Below, piece by piece: positions 1 through 7,744 of a stretch of 58,815 nt of DNA. Under the pieces are notes generated by a model. That model saw only the letters and a program-made list of their open reading frames with translations. It was not told where the DNA came from and searched no databases. The DNA comes from Paludibacteraceae bacterium (GTDB lineage Bacteria; Bacteroidota; Bacteroidia; Bacteroidales; Paludibacteraceae). The stretch's first letter is position 1. Each line of letters begins with the position of its first letter. The translations under genes and the position numbers were made by a program. The stretch spans positions 1 through 58,815 of the forward strand of contig JAFPNK010000008.1 of assembly GCA_017401985.1 (NCBI GenBank), written 5' to 3'.

Positions 1-15
1 ACACGTCAAGTGGAC

Positions 16-73
16 AGCTTGTATAAAAAAAAGACAAGTTAAGAAAAATAGACAAGCAGAATTTATACAAGCT
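16..73. repeat. 12-bp perfect inverted repeat near the left edge
   Basis: AGCTTGTATAAA at 16-27 is the exact reverse complement of the bases at 62-73, with 34 bases between the arms. The spacer and flanks are A-rich and repeat the word ACAAG several times. No gene starts here. The structure could be a hairpin at the end of a transcript entering from the left, or the end of a small non-autonomous element. The rest of 1-393 holds nothing I can name. Confidence 0.5.
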
Positions 74-393
74 AAGTAAAAAGGACTAAGTAGGAATCAA
101 GCAGGGACCAAGCAAAAATTCTCAAAATTCTCACTTTTCTCAGTGCAAGTTTATGTGGGGTAACATTTAAGTTTATTTCAGTATGGAAAAATATACAGGA
201 TTATGGTTCTTGGGCGAGCTATAATTCACAAAATAAAAATGAGAATAATTAAAATACAAAATAATATAAAAACAATATGAAAAATAGTGCTACTATCCGG
301 CACTGAAAACAAAGGATAGAAAGATCTTTGACATAGTGATTCCATAAGGAATAATCGAAAAGTGCGATTTTATTGCATTTTGTTGCCGGATTA

Positions 394-425
394 TTTGCAT
401 ATGTCAGAAATTTTTAGTAACTTTG
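394..425 (+). promoter_or_regulatory. Bacteroidetes-type promoter of the YhcG-like gene
   Basis: A -33 box TTTG (394-397) and a -7 box TAACTTTG (418-425) are separated by exactly 20 bases, matching the TTTG/TAnnTTTG consensus of the Bacteroidetes primary sigma factor. Transcription would start near 432, giving a leader of about 20 bases before the ATG at 453. Confidence 0.8.
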
Positions 426-452
426 CAGTGTTTTTAAAACATCTGCAAGATT

Positions 453-1532
453 ATGAAAAATGAGCCATCGCAAAAGGTAACAGAATTGCCGGAGAGTCAG
501 CATCTCTATACGGATGTGTGTCATATTATTGATGAGACACGTACTCGCGTGGCCGTGTATGTGAACGCAGAAGTTTGCCACACCAATTGGCTGATTGGTA
601 AGCGCATAAAAGAAGACATTCTGTACAACAAACGTGCTGAATATGGCAAGCAAGTCGTCAAAGAATTGTCCCAACGTTTGAGCGAAAGATACGGCAAGGG
701 TTGGAGTGAAAAGACTTTGAGACATTGTCTCCGCGCCGCAGAGACTTTTTCTGAATCCGACATTGTCTCCGCAGTGCAGAGACAATTCAGCTGGACGCAC
801 TTAAAATCCATAATGTACATCCCCGATGAACTTGCACGTAAGTTCTATATGCAGATGTGTTGTTATGAGCATTGGGACACGCGTACGCTTGATAAGAAGA
901 TAGAGTCGCAGCTCTATGAACGCACGGCCATCAGCCGCCGTCCGGAAGATGTGATTCGCCAGACATTAGGCGAGACGGAAGAGAAACAAATGCTTGTGCC
1001 GGATTTGGTGTTCCGTAGTAGTTACTTCTTGGATGCCTTGGGGCTTCCGGATAGTTTTTCGGAAAAGGATCTGGAGAGTGCTATCATAACCCAGATGCAA
1101 GGGTTTCTCAACGAGATGGGGACCGACTTTGCTTTCCTTGCGCGCCAAAAACGTATAACGATAGATGCTACGGACTATTACATCGACTTGTTGTTCTATC
1201 ATCGAGGTTTGCGCAGATTAGTGGCTATAGACTTGAAGTTGGGTAAGTTCAAGCCGGAACACGAAGGACAAATGCGGTTATATTTGCGCTATCTCAATCA
1301 GAACGAACGGCGCGAAGGCGAGGAGTCTCCGATAGGTCTGATTCTATGCTCAGAGGGTAATACGGAGCATATTGAGTACTTAATGCTTGATGAAGACAGT
1401 CCGATTAAGGTGGCACAGTATTACACACAATTACCAGATCGGAAAGTTCTGGCAGAGAAACTACAACGCGCGATAGCTATCGCGCGGGAACATTACACCG
1501 AGCAACATCTGCAAGACAAAGAGACAGAATAG
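453..1532 (+). CDS. YhcG-like PDDEXK nuclease domain protein (DUF1016)
   Basis: The 359-residue protein has the two-part layout of the YhcG/DUF1016 family: an N-terminal helical region (about residues 15-170, with the typical GKRIKEDI and YGKGWSEKTLRHC stretches) and a C-terminal PD-(D/E)XK-like nuclease fold (about 185-340). The likely active-site segments are IDLLFYH near residue 244 and AIDLKLGKF near residue 258. The family is common next to restriction and other defence genes, but its substrate is not settled. Here it is a single transcription unit with its own promoter (394-425) and terminator (1554-1590), and it opens a run of defence-type genes. A 14-base word is repeated on both sides of the gene (79-92 and 1952-1965). 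The family call is firm; the defence role is inferred from context. Confidence 0.9.
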   Translation: MKNEPSQKVTELPESQHLYTDVCHIIDETRTRVAVYVNAEVCHTNWLIGKRIKEDILYNKRAEYGKQVVKELSQRLSERYGKGWSEKTLRHCLRAAETFSESDIVSAVQRQFSWTHLKSIMYIPDELARKFYMQMCCYEHWDTRTLDKKIESQLYERTAISRRPEDVIRQTLGETEEKQMLVPDLVFRSSYFLDALGLPDSFSEKDLESAIITQMQGFLNEMGTDFAFLARQKRITIDATDYYIDLLFYHRGLRRLVAIDLKLGKFKPEHEGQMRLYLRYLNQNERREGEESPIGLILCSEGNTEHIEYLMLDEDSPIKVAQYYTQLPDRKVLAEKLQRAIAIAREHYTEQHLQDKETE

Positions 1533-1553
1533 AACCTCTCCATAACACCGTTT

Positions 1554-1590
1554 AAAAGCGATTATTCCGAAAGCGAATAGTCGCTTTTTT
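1554..1590 (+). terminator. Rho-independent terminator of the YhcG-like gene
   Basis: An AAAGCGA.TATTC arm pairs with GAATAGTCGCTTT across a short loop (one G-U pair) and is followed by a run of T. It lies 21 bases after the stop codon at 1532. Confidence 0.8.
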
Positions 1591-2487
1591 GTGTGGAATT
1601 ACTTGTCAAAATCAAACTGAAAGATAATAATACAAAATAAATAGTTGCGCCCGACACGGATGAGGGAGAAAGGAAGAAATAGATAACCGAAAACGCGTAA
1701 TCTACAGTTGCGGAGCGCAACTTAGTGGAATAGCTGATAAAACTACTTGTATGCAAGCATCCGGATAGCTTTCACATCCATTCCACTTATCAGTACTAAT
1801 AATTGCCACTGATAGATTACTTGAAGAAAACGCGCTGCGCGGAAGAAAACAGTTTTTATGCAAAATTGCTAACCCGCAATTTTCGGGATGCACAAAAAAA
1901 AGGCGTGCAGGGAGAGTGTAAAAAGAATATGGCAGGAGAAAAGAAATAGCGAAAAGGACTAAGTAAAATGAGACGATGAGACGATGAGACTTTTGTGAGA
2001 CTTTGTAGAAGGCTGATAATAAATGGATTATGACCGAAAGTCTCAAAAATCTCATGTAAAAATGCAAATGGACAATAAGGACAAAAAGGACAGCGCAAAT
2101 TTTACTAAAGAAGAAAAAAATGACGGAATGAGGAGGGACCTACGATAGACCGTGGAGAGTACGGGGAAGGTACGGGAATGGTCTAGGATTGGTACGGTTT
2201 ACATACGGGAATGGTTCGGGAATGGACCGAGATTCGTCCGAGAATGGACCGGTGAAAGTGCGGAAAGGAAGTGACTCCGGAAGGAGAAAAGATAGTTCGG
2301 CTGTAAGAACTATAAAAACACAGAAGTGACCTTTGAAATTGTTGTGATATCAAGCATTTCTGCTTCCTCTGCTATTGAGTAGAGGGTATTTAGTTAATTA
2401 ATAATTTTCTTTTACAAGAGATTGTAGGAGAATTAAATCTGTAAATGCTTATGTGAAATCTGGTTTTTGATAATAAATTATTCATTT
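1591..2487. other. Long non-coding stretch with hairpins and short repeats
   Basis: About 900 bases without a convincing gene. Visible structure includes a GTTGCG/CGCAAC hairpin (1708-1722), an AGTGGAAT/ATTCCACT pair (about 1723-1730 and 1780-1788), a CTGATAA/TTATCAG pair that interleaves with it, CGCGCTGCGCG near 1830, an 8-base repeat GATGAGAC in three copies (about 1968-1990), the 11-bp array at 2161-2270, and an ATAGTTC/GAACTAT hairpin near 2291-2312. The - strand reading frames here are short, low-complexity and not protein-like. It may be decayed mobile DNA or a structured RNA. Confidence 0.5.
2161..2270. repeat. Degenerate 11-bp tandem repeat array, about ten units
   Basis: The bases fall into ten consecutive 11-base units, for example ACGGGAATGGT (twice exactly, 2172-2182 and 2205-2215), TCGGGAATGGA, CCGAGAATGGA and CTAGGATTGGT. 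The period is kept without slippage while the bases drift. Read in another phase it contains ATGGTCTAGGA, nearly identical to the unit of the second array at 57130-57173. Confidence 0.75.
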
Positions 2488-2760
2488 ATGTTAAACAAGA
2501 AAATTATTACACATCAGAAGCAACCATGTCAAGTGACCAACAATTATTACATACATTTGGGGAACACGACTATAAGTGTTGATTCTCATAATCTAACTAA
2601 TCAAGATGGATCTAAATTAACATTATCCTCGGGTCAAGGTACCAAGGAGGATAAAAAGCACTCAAGTGTTTGGAAATGGATTGTTAAAGGTTTAATACTT
2701 GCCGCGACTTTTCTGTTGAAAATGTTAGGCAACATACCAATACCTCCTCTTAGGTGCTAA
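2488..2760 (+). CDS. Small hypothetical protein with one C-terminal membrane helix
   Basis: About 90 residues starting at the ATG at 2488; a TTG 21 bases upstream is in frame but less likely. The N-terminal two thirds are polar and rich in Asn, Thr, Ser and Gln. Residues about 66-83 (WKWIVKGLILAATFLLKMLG region) form a probable membrane helix after a Lys/His-rich stretch, and the tail is short. I do not recognise the family. Small one-helix proteins often act as membrane effectors in defence operons, and this one sits 160 bases before a same-strand run of defence-type genes. That link is inference. The codon usage is A+T-rich like the genes downstream. Confidence 0.45.
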   Translation: MLNKKIITHQKQPCQVTNNYYIHLGNTTISVDSHNLTNQDGSKLTLSSGQGTKEDKKHSSVWKWIVKGLILAATFLLKMLGNIPIPPLRC

Positions 2761-2920
2761 ATAGATTTACAACTGCTTGATCTCTGTGCTTTGAGCACAC
2801 GCAACAATTTTACCCGTAAGGGGACTATCTACAACTGGCAGAAAGATAGTTTAGGTCTAATAAAGTGAATAATATTAACCAATTATCGTGTAGTCTGCAC
2901 GACAACAAGACAGATGTGTT

Positions 2921-3343
2921 ATGGCGAATTACAAAATTTGGATGTCTTATGACCTAGGATTAGGAGAAGAAGCAGCAAAGAAAAATGACAAGCAGTATCA
3001 AGAGAAGTACCAAAAAAGGTATAATGCAATGATGTCTTGGCTAAAGAAATTTGATGCTATTGAATGTGGGAAGAGCATGGCATTGATAGAATGTTCAACG
3101 GAAGAGACTGATTATATCGGAGATCTAATCCGTGATTTAAACAATGCGGGTATTAAAGATGAAGATGGCATTCGGATTTATGTTGTAATTGCTGATAACA
3201 TATCCATCAATTACAATAATGGTTTTCAAAACAAAGATACACAGCGTATACTATTTGCGGGATTTATTATCGGAAAACGTCAACAAGCGCCATGGGAGGA
3301 TAATCCAAAGGACCGATATTACAACGTGGATGTCAAATTCTAG
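2921..3343 (+). CDS. Hypothetical protein, first gene before the DUF262 gene
   Basis: A 140-residue soluble protein with no signal peptide and no family I can name. Residues about 15-45 are Lys/Gln-rich and probably helical. The middle alternates hydrophobic strands (MALIECS, IRIYVVIADNISI, ILFAGFIIG), suggesting a small alpha/beta fold. The stop codon touches a possible but unlikely ATG for the next frame; the next well-supported start is 84 bases on. Its position makes it a likely accessory component of the DUF262/ATPase operon. The 2761-2920 gap before it holds a GTGCT/AGCAC hairpin near 2788 and no clear promoter. Confidence 0.6.
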   Translation: MANYKIWMSYDLGLGEEAAKKNDKQYQEKYQKRYNAMMSWLKKFDAIECGKSMALIECSTEETDYIGDLIRDLNNAGIKDEDGIRIYVVIADNISINYNNGFQNKDTQRILFAGFIIGKRQQAPWEDNPKDRYYNVDVKF

Positions 3344-3427
3344 ATGAAAAAGAAGGTGTTGGTTCACCCTATACTTACAATAATAACATTAAATAGTTAC
3401 ACCCAGTACAAATATAAGGGAAATAAT

Positions 3428-4822
3428 ATGAATAATGCCTTTGCAAATCTTACACCTAAGGGGAAAGAGCGAGAGTATCAATTTGCCATCTATAAGAAAA
3501 GCGATGAAAAGTTTTTCTTGAGATCCCTTGAAAATTCTCAAGATGGTAACCCTTTATATGAATTTCCTTTAGAGCAAGAAGATAATCATTTCGTTCTTAT
3601 AGATGATACAGTGTTCGAGGAATCGAACAATGTAGTAAGTGAGAAATTATTAGCTCTATCGTTAGAATGGATAGAAAGATATAGCAATGGAATGGACGAC
3701 TCGAACGAGGGAGCAGATGTTACTTCTAAGCCTGGGTATACACCTGACGACATCATAGTAGAGAACAAGCCTTTCTCCCTAAAACAGTTGTGTGATCTTG
3801 TTAAATCTGGAGATTTAGAGTTGGCTCCTGACTTCCAACGAAACTTTATATGGGATAAAACACGCCAAAGTCGACTCATTGAGTCTTTACTTTTGGGGCT
3901 TCCAACTCCATCTATCTATTTAAGCCAATACGATGATGGCTTATTGACTATTGTTGATGGTCTACAACGTATTACCACAATATTGCGTTTCATAGACAAC
4001 CAACTGACGCTTTGTAATTTAGAATATCTTACAGAATGTAATGGGTATACGTACGAGGGTTTGCAAGATATTCTTTCCCCATTACGGCTACGGAGATTTG
4101 GACAAACGCAGATCATGTGTTTCGTGATAGATTATCGTTCCCCTCAAGCATTGAAGTATGATTTGTTCAAAAGATTAAATACAGGAGGACAACCGCTAAA
4201 CAATCAAGAAATTAGGAATTGCCTTTCTCGTAAACCGTTACAAGCTCTCTTAAAAAGTATGATAGAAAATGAAAGTTTCATAACGGCTACAGATAGCAGC
4301 ATCAGAAACACTCGCATGGAAGCTCAAGAATTAGCCTTAAAATTTATCTGTTTTTACAAAAAATACAATGAACAAGATTTTACTGGGACATATGATGGGA
4401 ATATGGATTCTACGCTGAATGCGGAAGTAGAGGCGCTCAATAATCTATTAGCGCAAAACGCCGATGCTGCATTAGAATATAAAGATATTTTTATAAAGAC
4501 GCTCAACTTAGCCTATGCATTATTTGAAAGATATACTTTTCGTAAAGTATATGAAAATTATAATGAAGATGGACAAAGGAGGTATCAAATTAATAAATCG
4601 TTGTTTTTGGGTATTACAGTAACACTTGCAAAGAATTATGAGAAATACAAACAACTTGAACATGCTGACATAGACATGGTAGGGAAACTAGCGCACATAA
4701 TTGAAACGGATACTCAATTCTTCAATGCAATGACTTGGAGCACCAACTCAAAAGGTAACATCAATTACGTATTCAAGAGTTTAAAAAAACTTTTTGACAC
4801 CGCAATTCATTATGAAAAATAG
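3428..4822 (+). CDS. DUF262 (ParB/GmrS-like) domain protein
   Basis: The 464-residue protein carries the hallmarks of the DUF262/GmrSD N-terminal domain: PDFQRNFIWD near residue 133 and DGLQR near 176, the ParB-like DGQQR position that in GmrSD proteins belongs to the nucleotide-handling site. The C-terminal half is helical and lacks the HNH-type DUF1524 nuclease motif of full GmrD proteins, so cleavage, if any, must come from elsewhere. An earlier in-frame ATG at 3344 directly abuts the previous stop codon and would add 28 residues unlike a family start, so I prefer 3428. Its 3' end overlaps the ATPase gene by 11 bases, implying coupled translation. A defence role is inference. Confidence 0.85.
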   Translation: MNNAFANLTPKGKEREYQFAIYKKSDEKFFLRSLENSQDGNPLYEFPLEQEDNHFVLIDDTVFEESNNVVSEKLLALSLEWIERYSNGMDDSNEGADVTSKPGYTPDDIIVENKPFSLKQLCDLVKSGDLELAPDFQRNFIWDKTRQSRLIESLLLGLPTPSIYLSQYDDGLLTIVDGLQRITTILRFIDNQLTLCNLEYLTECNGYTYEGLQDILSPLRLRRFGQTQIMCFVIDYRSPQALKYDLFKRLNTGGQPLNNQEIRNCLSRKPLQALLKSMIENESFITATDSSIRNTRMEAQELALKFICFYKKYNEQDFTGTYDGNMDSTLNAEVEALNNLLAQNADAALEYKDIFIKTLNLAYALFERYTFRKVYENYNEDGQRRYQINKSLFLGITVTLAKNYEKYKQLEHADIDMVGKLAHIIETDTQFFNAMTWSTNSKGNINYVFKSLKKLFDTAIHYEK

Positions 4823-5909
4823 GCTCAAAATACAAGGCTTTAAGTGCATTAAAGATATGTGCTTAGAATTGAACAACATATCTGTTTTGGTAGGGTCTAA
4901 TAGTGCAGGAAAGAGTTCTATCATCCAATCCCTCTTGCTATTGACAGATGCATGCAAACCACACGACACAAACAATTTAGAAGCTTTACCAACTCATAAT
5001 ATTATGGGAGTTGACTTGGGTAAAGTAGATAATTTATTTTACGATGATAAGTCTTTTCGCAAAGATTCTACGTCTACGAATGACATCACTATTGCATTGG
5101 ATGATTTTTGTGTCAGCATCCCATTTGATGTTAACGGGGAGGATAATGAGCACAACATTCTGCTGCGATGCAGTCAGATTGGAACTCCTATTGGGCAAGT
5201 TCGCTATTTGGATGCAGAACGTTTAGGTCCCCGCTATGTTTGCGAGTTCAAAGATGTTAATACTGATAACTGCGGTATTCATGGAGAAAATACTGCATAT
5301 GTATGGGAGATGCATAGTAGAGATAAAATATCGGAAAGCAAACGTTTAACACCATCACTAGAAGGGAATTTCACGATTCAACTTGCGGATTGGATTAAAT
5401 TTCTATTTGACGATCTATCTCTTCAAGTAAAAAAACTCTATGACAGAGCCCTTCAAATTCAAGTTGCAAATCACAAAGAAGGAACGACTATGTTGCATAT
5501 TGGATTTGGCGTGAGTTATGCGCTTCCTATCTTAGTACAGGGGCTTCTGCTGAAAGAAAATGATACACTAATTGTTGAAAACCCAGAGGCGCATCTCCAA
5601 CCTAAAGCGCAAACACGAATGGGATTCTTTCTTGCAATTATGGCCGCATCCGGTGTAAGAGTCATCGTCGAAACTCATAGCGAGCACATTATAAACGGTA
5701 TTATAAAGTCATCCACCACGGAAAGTGTAAATCTAAATGAAGCCGACATCTCAATATATTATATAAACCACAAGGGCCAAGAGAATCCCCGACATATTAG
5801 CATTTCTGAAGCTAGGGAAAATCGGTATCCCGACGATTTTTTTGATAATAGTGCTGACATTTTAAATCAGCAGATTCATAATAGAGAAGTATGTATTAAA
5901 GCAAGCTAA
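4812..5909 (+). CDS. AAA ATPase with DUF3696-type C-terminus
   Basis: A 365-residue ABC/SMC-like ATPase of the single-chain AAA15/AAA21 kind. Walker A is GSNSAGKSS at residues 28-36; a GFGVSYALPILVQGLLL stretch (about 236-252) takes the signature position; Walker B is LIVENPEAHLQP (about 252-263); the switch histidine lies in VETHSEH (about 285-291). The FFDNSADIL tail is typical of DUF3696. There is no Toprim nuclease domain, unlike OLD or GajA proteins. The start at 4812 overlaps the end of the DUF262 gene; an ATG at 4794 is possible but deeper inside it. ATPases of this type beside DUF262 genes are plausible sensors or switches of anti-phage systems; I infer that role here. Confidence 0.85.
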   Translation: MKNRLKIQGFKCIKDMCLELNNISVLVGSNSAGKSSIIQSLLLLTDACKPHDTNNLEALPTHNIMGVDLGKVDNLFYDDKSFRKDSTSTNDITIALDDFCVSIPFDVNGEDNEHNILLRCSQIGTPIGQVRYLDAERLGPRYVCEFKDVNTDNCGIHGENTAYVWEMHSRDKISESKRLTPSLEGNFTIQLADWIKFLFDDLSLQVKKLYDRALQIQVANHKEGTTMLHIGFGVSYALPILVQGLLLKENDTLIVENPEAHLQPKAQTRMGFFLAIMAASGVRVIVETHSEHIINGIIKSSTTESVNLNEADISIYYINHKGQENPRHISISEARENRYPDDFFDNSADILNQQIHNREVCIKAS

Positions 5910-5914
5910 AGCTT

Positions 5915-6832
5915 ATGGCCGACAAAACTATTGATTATAAGAAAATGACGCTGGTAGAAATAGAACAAGCGTACATAACAATTTCAGATGATGATCTTAT
6001 CAAGAAAGAGGAATTGTTACGCAATTGGTGTATAAAATTGGATGAAGAAGGGAAGTACGAAGAGGCTCTGGCAAAAACAAAGGAATACATCTATTTGATG
6101 TTACGACAAAGATTCGTTTACAATGAGCCAAGGACATTCTTCGCTTTTAAGTCTGTATCGGACTATCTTATACAGGAAATAAAAACTGGTAAAGTTTCTT
6201 TAAGTCCGGCAGATAAGTTTAATGATCCAATAGATCCGGTCATAAGTTTTTGGGTAAAATACCAAATTAATCATTCAAAAAATATTCGTTTTGTTTGCTT
6301 GTTGCAAAAAGTAGTAGAACTTTTGAGAATCAAGTGTTTTGTTCGGACATCTGCTTTATTAGATGCGAATAATAAGTTGGATATAGAGAAACCGCAAGAT
6401 GTTAACGAGATATGTCCATTAATGTGGGCACATTATGCAGATGGGCATCGTGGTGTATGCCTAGAATATGAGATACCTCCTATTTGTATCAAATCTGATA
6501 GCACTAGGGGGTTCCTTGCTCTTTTCCCTGTAAGTTATGAAGAAAAAATTGAATTGAATGATGAGTTAAAAATAAATGTGGCATTGAGTGCTAAATCTGT
6601 AGATTGGAAATATGAAAATGAAGTTCGTTTAGTACTATTTGATCCAAATACCACGGAGGAATTTCCTACAGTAGAAGGATTAAAACTAAAGGCAGTTTAC
6701 CTTGGCGTAAATTGTTTGGATAGCGATGAGAGAAAAATAAGGCTGGCACTACTAAACAAGCCTGTTGAATTATATAAAATGACTATTAATCCCAAGAACC
6801 TCTATCGCTTTGAAGCCAAGCGGATAGGTTAG
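5915..6832 (+). CDS. DUF2971 domain protein
   Basis: A 305-residue cytosolic protein. The family signature is seen at MWAHYADGHRGVCLEY (about residues 170-185) and at KSVDWKYENEVRLVLF (about 228-243), with the KFNDPID segment near residue 105. The first 90 residues are charged and helical and precede the conserved part, an extension of unknown purpose. DUF2971 has no established biochemical activity that I can state. Members turn up in defence-rich regions. It starts five bases after the ATPase stop codon, so it is almost certainly co-transcribed with the DUF262/ATPase pair and is a candidate effector or accessory. Confidence 0.8.
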   Translation: MADKTIDYKKMTLVEIEQAYITISDDDLIKKEELLRNWCIKLDEEGKYEEALAKTKEYIYLMLRQRFVYNEPRTFFAFKSVSDYLIQEIKTGKVSLSPADKFNDPIDPVISFWVKYQINHSKNIRFVCLLQKVVELLRIKCFVRTSALLDANNKLDIEKPQDVNEICPLMWAHYADGHRGVCLEYEIPPICIKSDSTRGFLALFPVSYEEKIELNDELKINVALSAKSVDWKYENEVRLVLFDPNTTEEFPTVEGLKLKAVYLGVNCLDSDERKIRLALLNKPVELYKMTINPKNLYRFEAKRIG

Positions 6833-6912
6833 TTACGTTACACACAAATCGCACACACATGATTATGCACGCGCACCATAATAAACATACATTATATAAG
6901 ATATAAAATAAT

Positions 6913-7677
6913 ATGAGAAATATCCATTTTGTTCATGTGTTAGGAACCACTTATATGGCAGATTCTGAACTGGCCAAGTATTTAGGTGTTACAATTCGAT
7001 ATCTCAGAAATGAGATAGAGTTGTATAACGCGACGGTAATTGGAGGAAATCATCCATCAGCCACTACTCCTATTTTGGGAGCCCCTCAATCGTTTAGGGT
7101 TAAATATAAATTAGAGTTCCTTTGCTTTAGCATTCCTTATCCGACAAAAATACAGAAGGGGACTTACCTCTTATCATTGACGGATTACGCGTTGTTTACA
7201 TTCCATTTATCTGAATCCATGAGGCTAGACAACAAAAGAACAGAAGAGCAAAAGCAAGCCTTACTTGAGTGTTATTCAGAACTACGGCCTGCTTTTGTTA
7301 GCGCAATCGCAGAAAATCTTAGTCACGAACAAGTTGATGTTATTAACCAATTACGTAATGAGCAAGAACGAAATGGTTTTATAACGGGGTTTACAATCGC
7401 AAGATTACTGCACCTTGATCATACGCGGTTCCACGATAGAATGTATCTCTTCTATTCTCATAGCAATAATAGTCCTATAATATATAAACAAGATTTAAAT
7501 TCGCAGAAGTATGTTATGGCAGTAAACCCCTTCGACAACCCATTAGCTGCGCTTGGCAATTATGGTGACCCCACTTATGGTTTTAAAGCCAATGATGTTA
7601 GTGCATTATATAAAGTATATCCCCAACATAGTGATGAAATAGGTCTATTAGAGATAACCCTCTATTCACAATGTTAA
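6913..7677 (+). CDS. Hypothetical protein with possible N-terminal HTH
   Basis: A 254-residue protein of unknown family, A+T-rich like the genes before it. Residues about 16-36 (DSELAKYLGVTIRYLRNEIE) look like a helix-turn-helix or MerR-type DNA-binding segment. The remainder is mixed alpha/beta, with a helical Arg/Glu/Gln-rich middle (about 108-150), and no membrane segment. It follows the DUF2971 gene by 80 bases that contain CACACA and ATATA runs but no consensus promoter. It could be a regulator or the last member of the defence operon; neither can be shown from sequence alone. Confidence 0.55.
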   Translation: MRNIHFVHVLGTTYMADSELAKYLGVTIRYLRNEIELYNATVIGGNHPSATTPILGAPQSFRVKYKLEFLCFSIPYPTKIQKGTYLLSLTDYALFTFHLSESMRLDNKRTEEQKQALLECYSELRPAFVSAIAENLSHEQVDVINQLRNEQERNGFITGFTIARLLHLDHTRFHDRMYLFYSHSNNSPIIYKQDLNSQKYVMAVNPFDNPLAALGNYGDPTYGFKANDVSALYKVYPQHSDEIGLLEITLYSQC

Positions 7678-7744
7678 TTCCCGTATTCGCACGCGTACGC
7701 GCGAAATAATAAATAAGGAATATAAATATTAAAAAATCAAAAAT

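Noticed and set aside
1562..2098. Reading frames on the - strand in the long non-coding stretch
   Set aside because: They are Phe/Leu/Ser-rich products of A-rich + strand sequence, mutually overlapping, without plausible starts or domains.
2161..2270. CRISPR-like array
   Set aside because: Units are 11 bases with no spacers, and no cas genes are nearby.
3344..3427. ATG at 3344 as start of the DUF262 protein
   Set aside because: It abuts the previous stop codon and would add 28 residues with no family resemblance; the ATG at 3428 gives a normal start.
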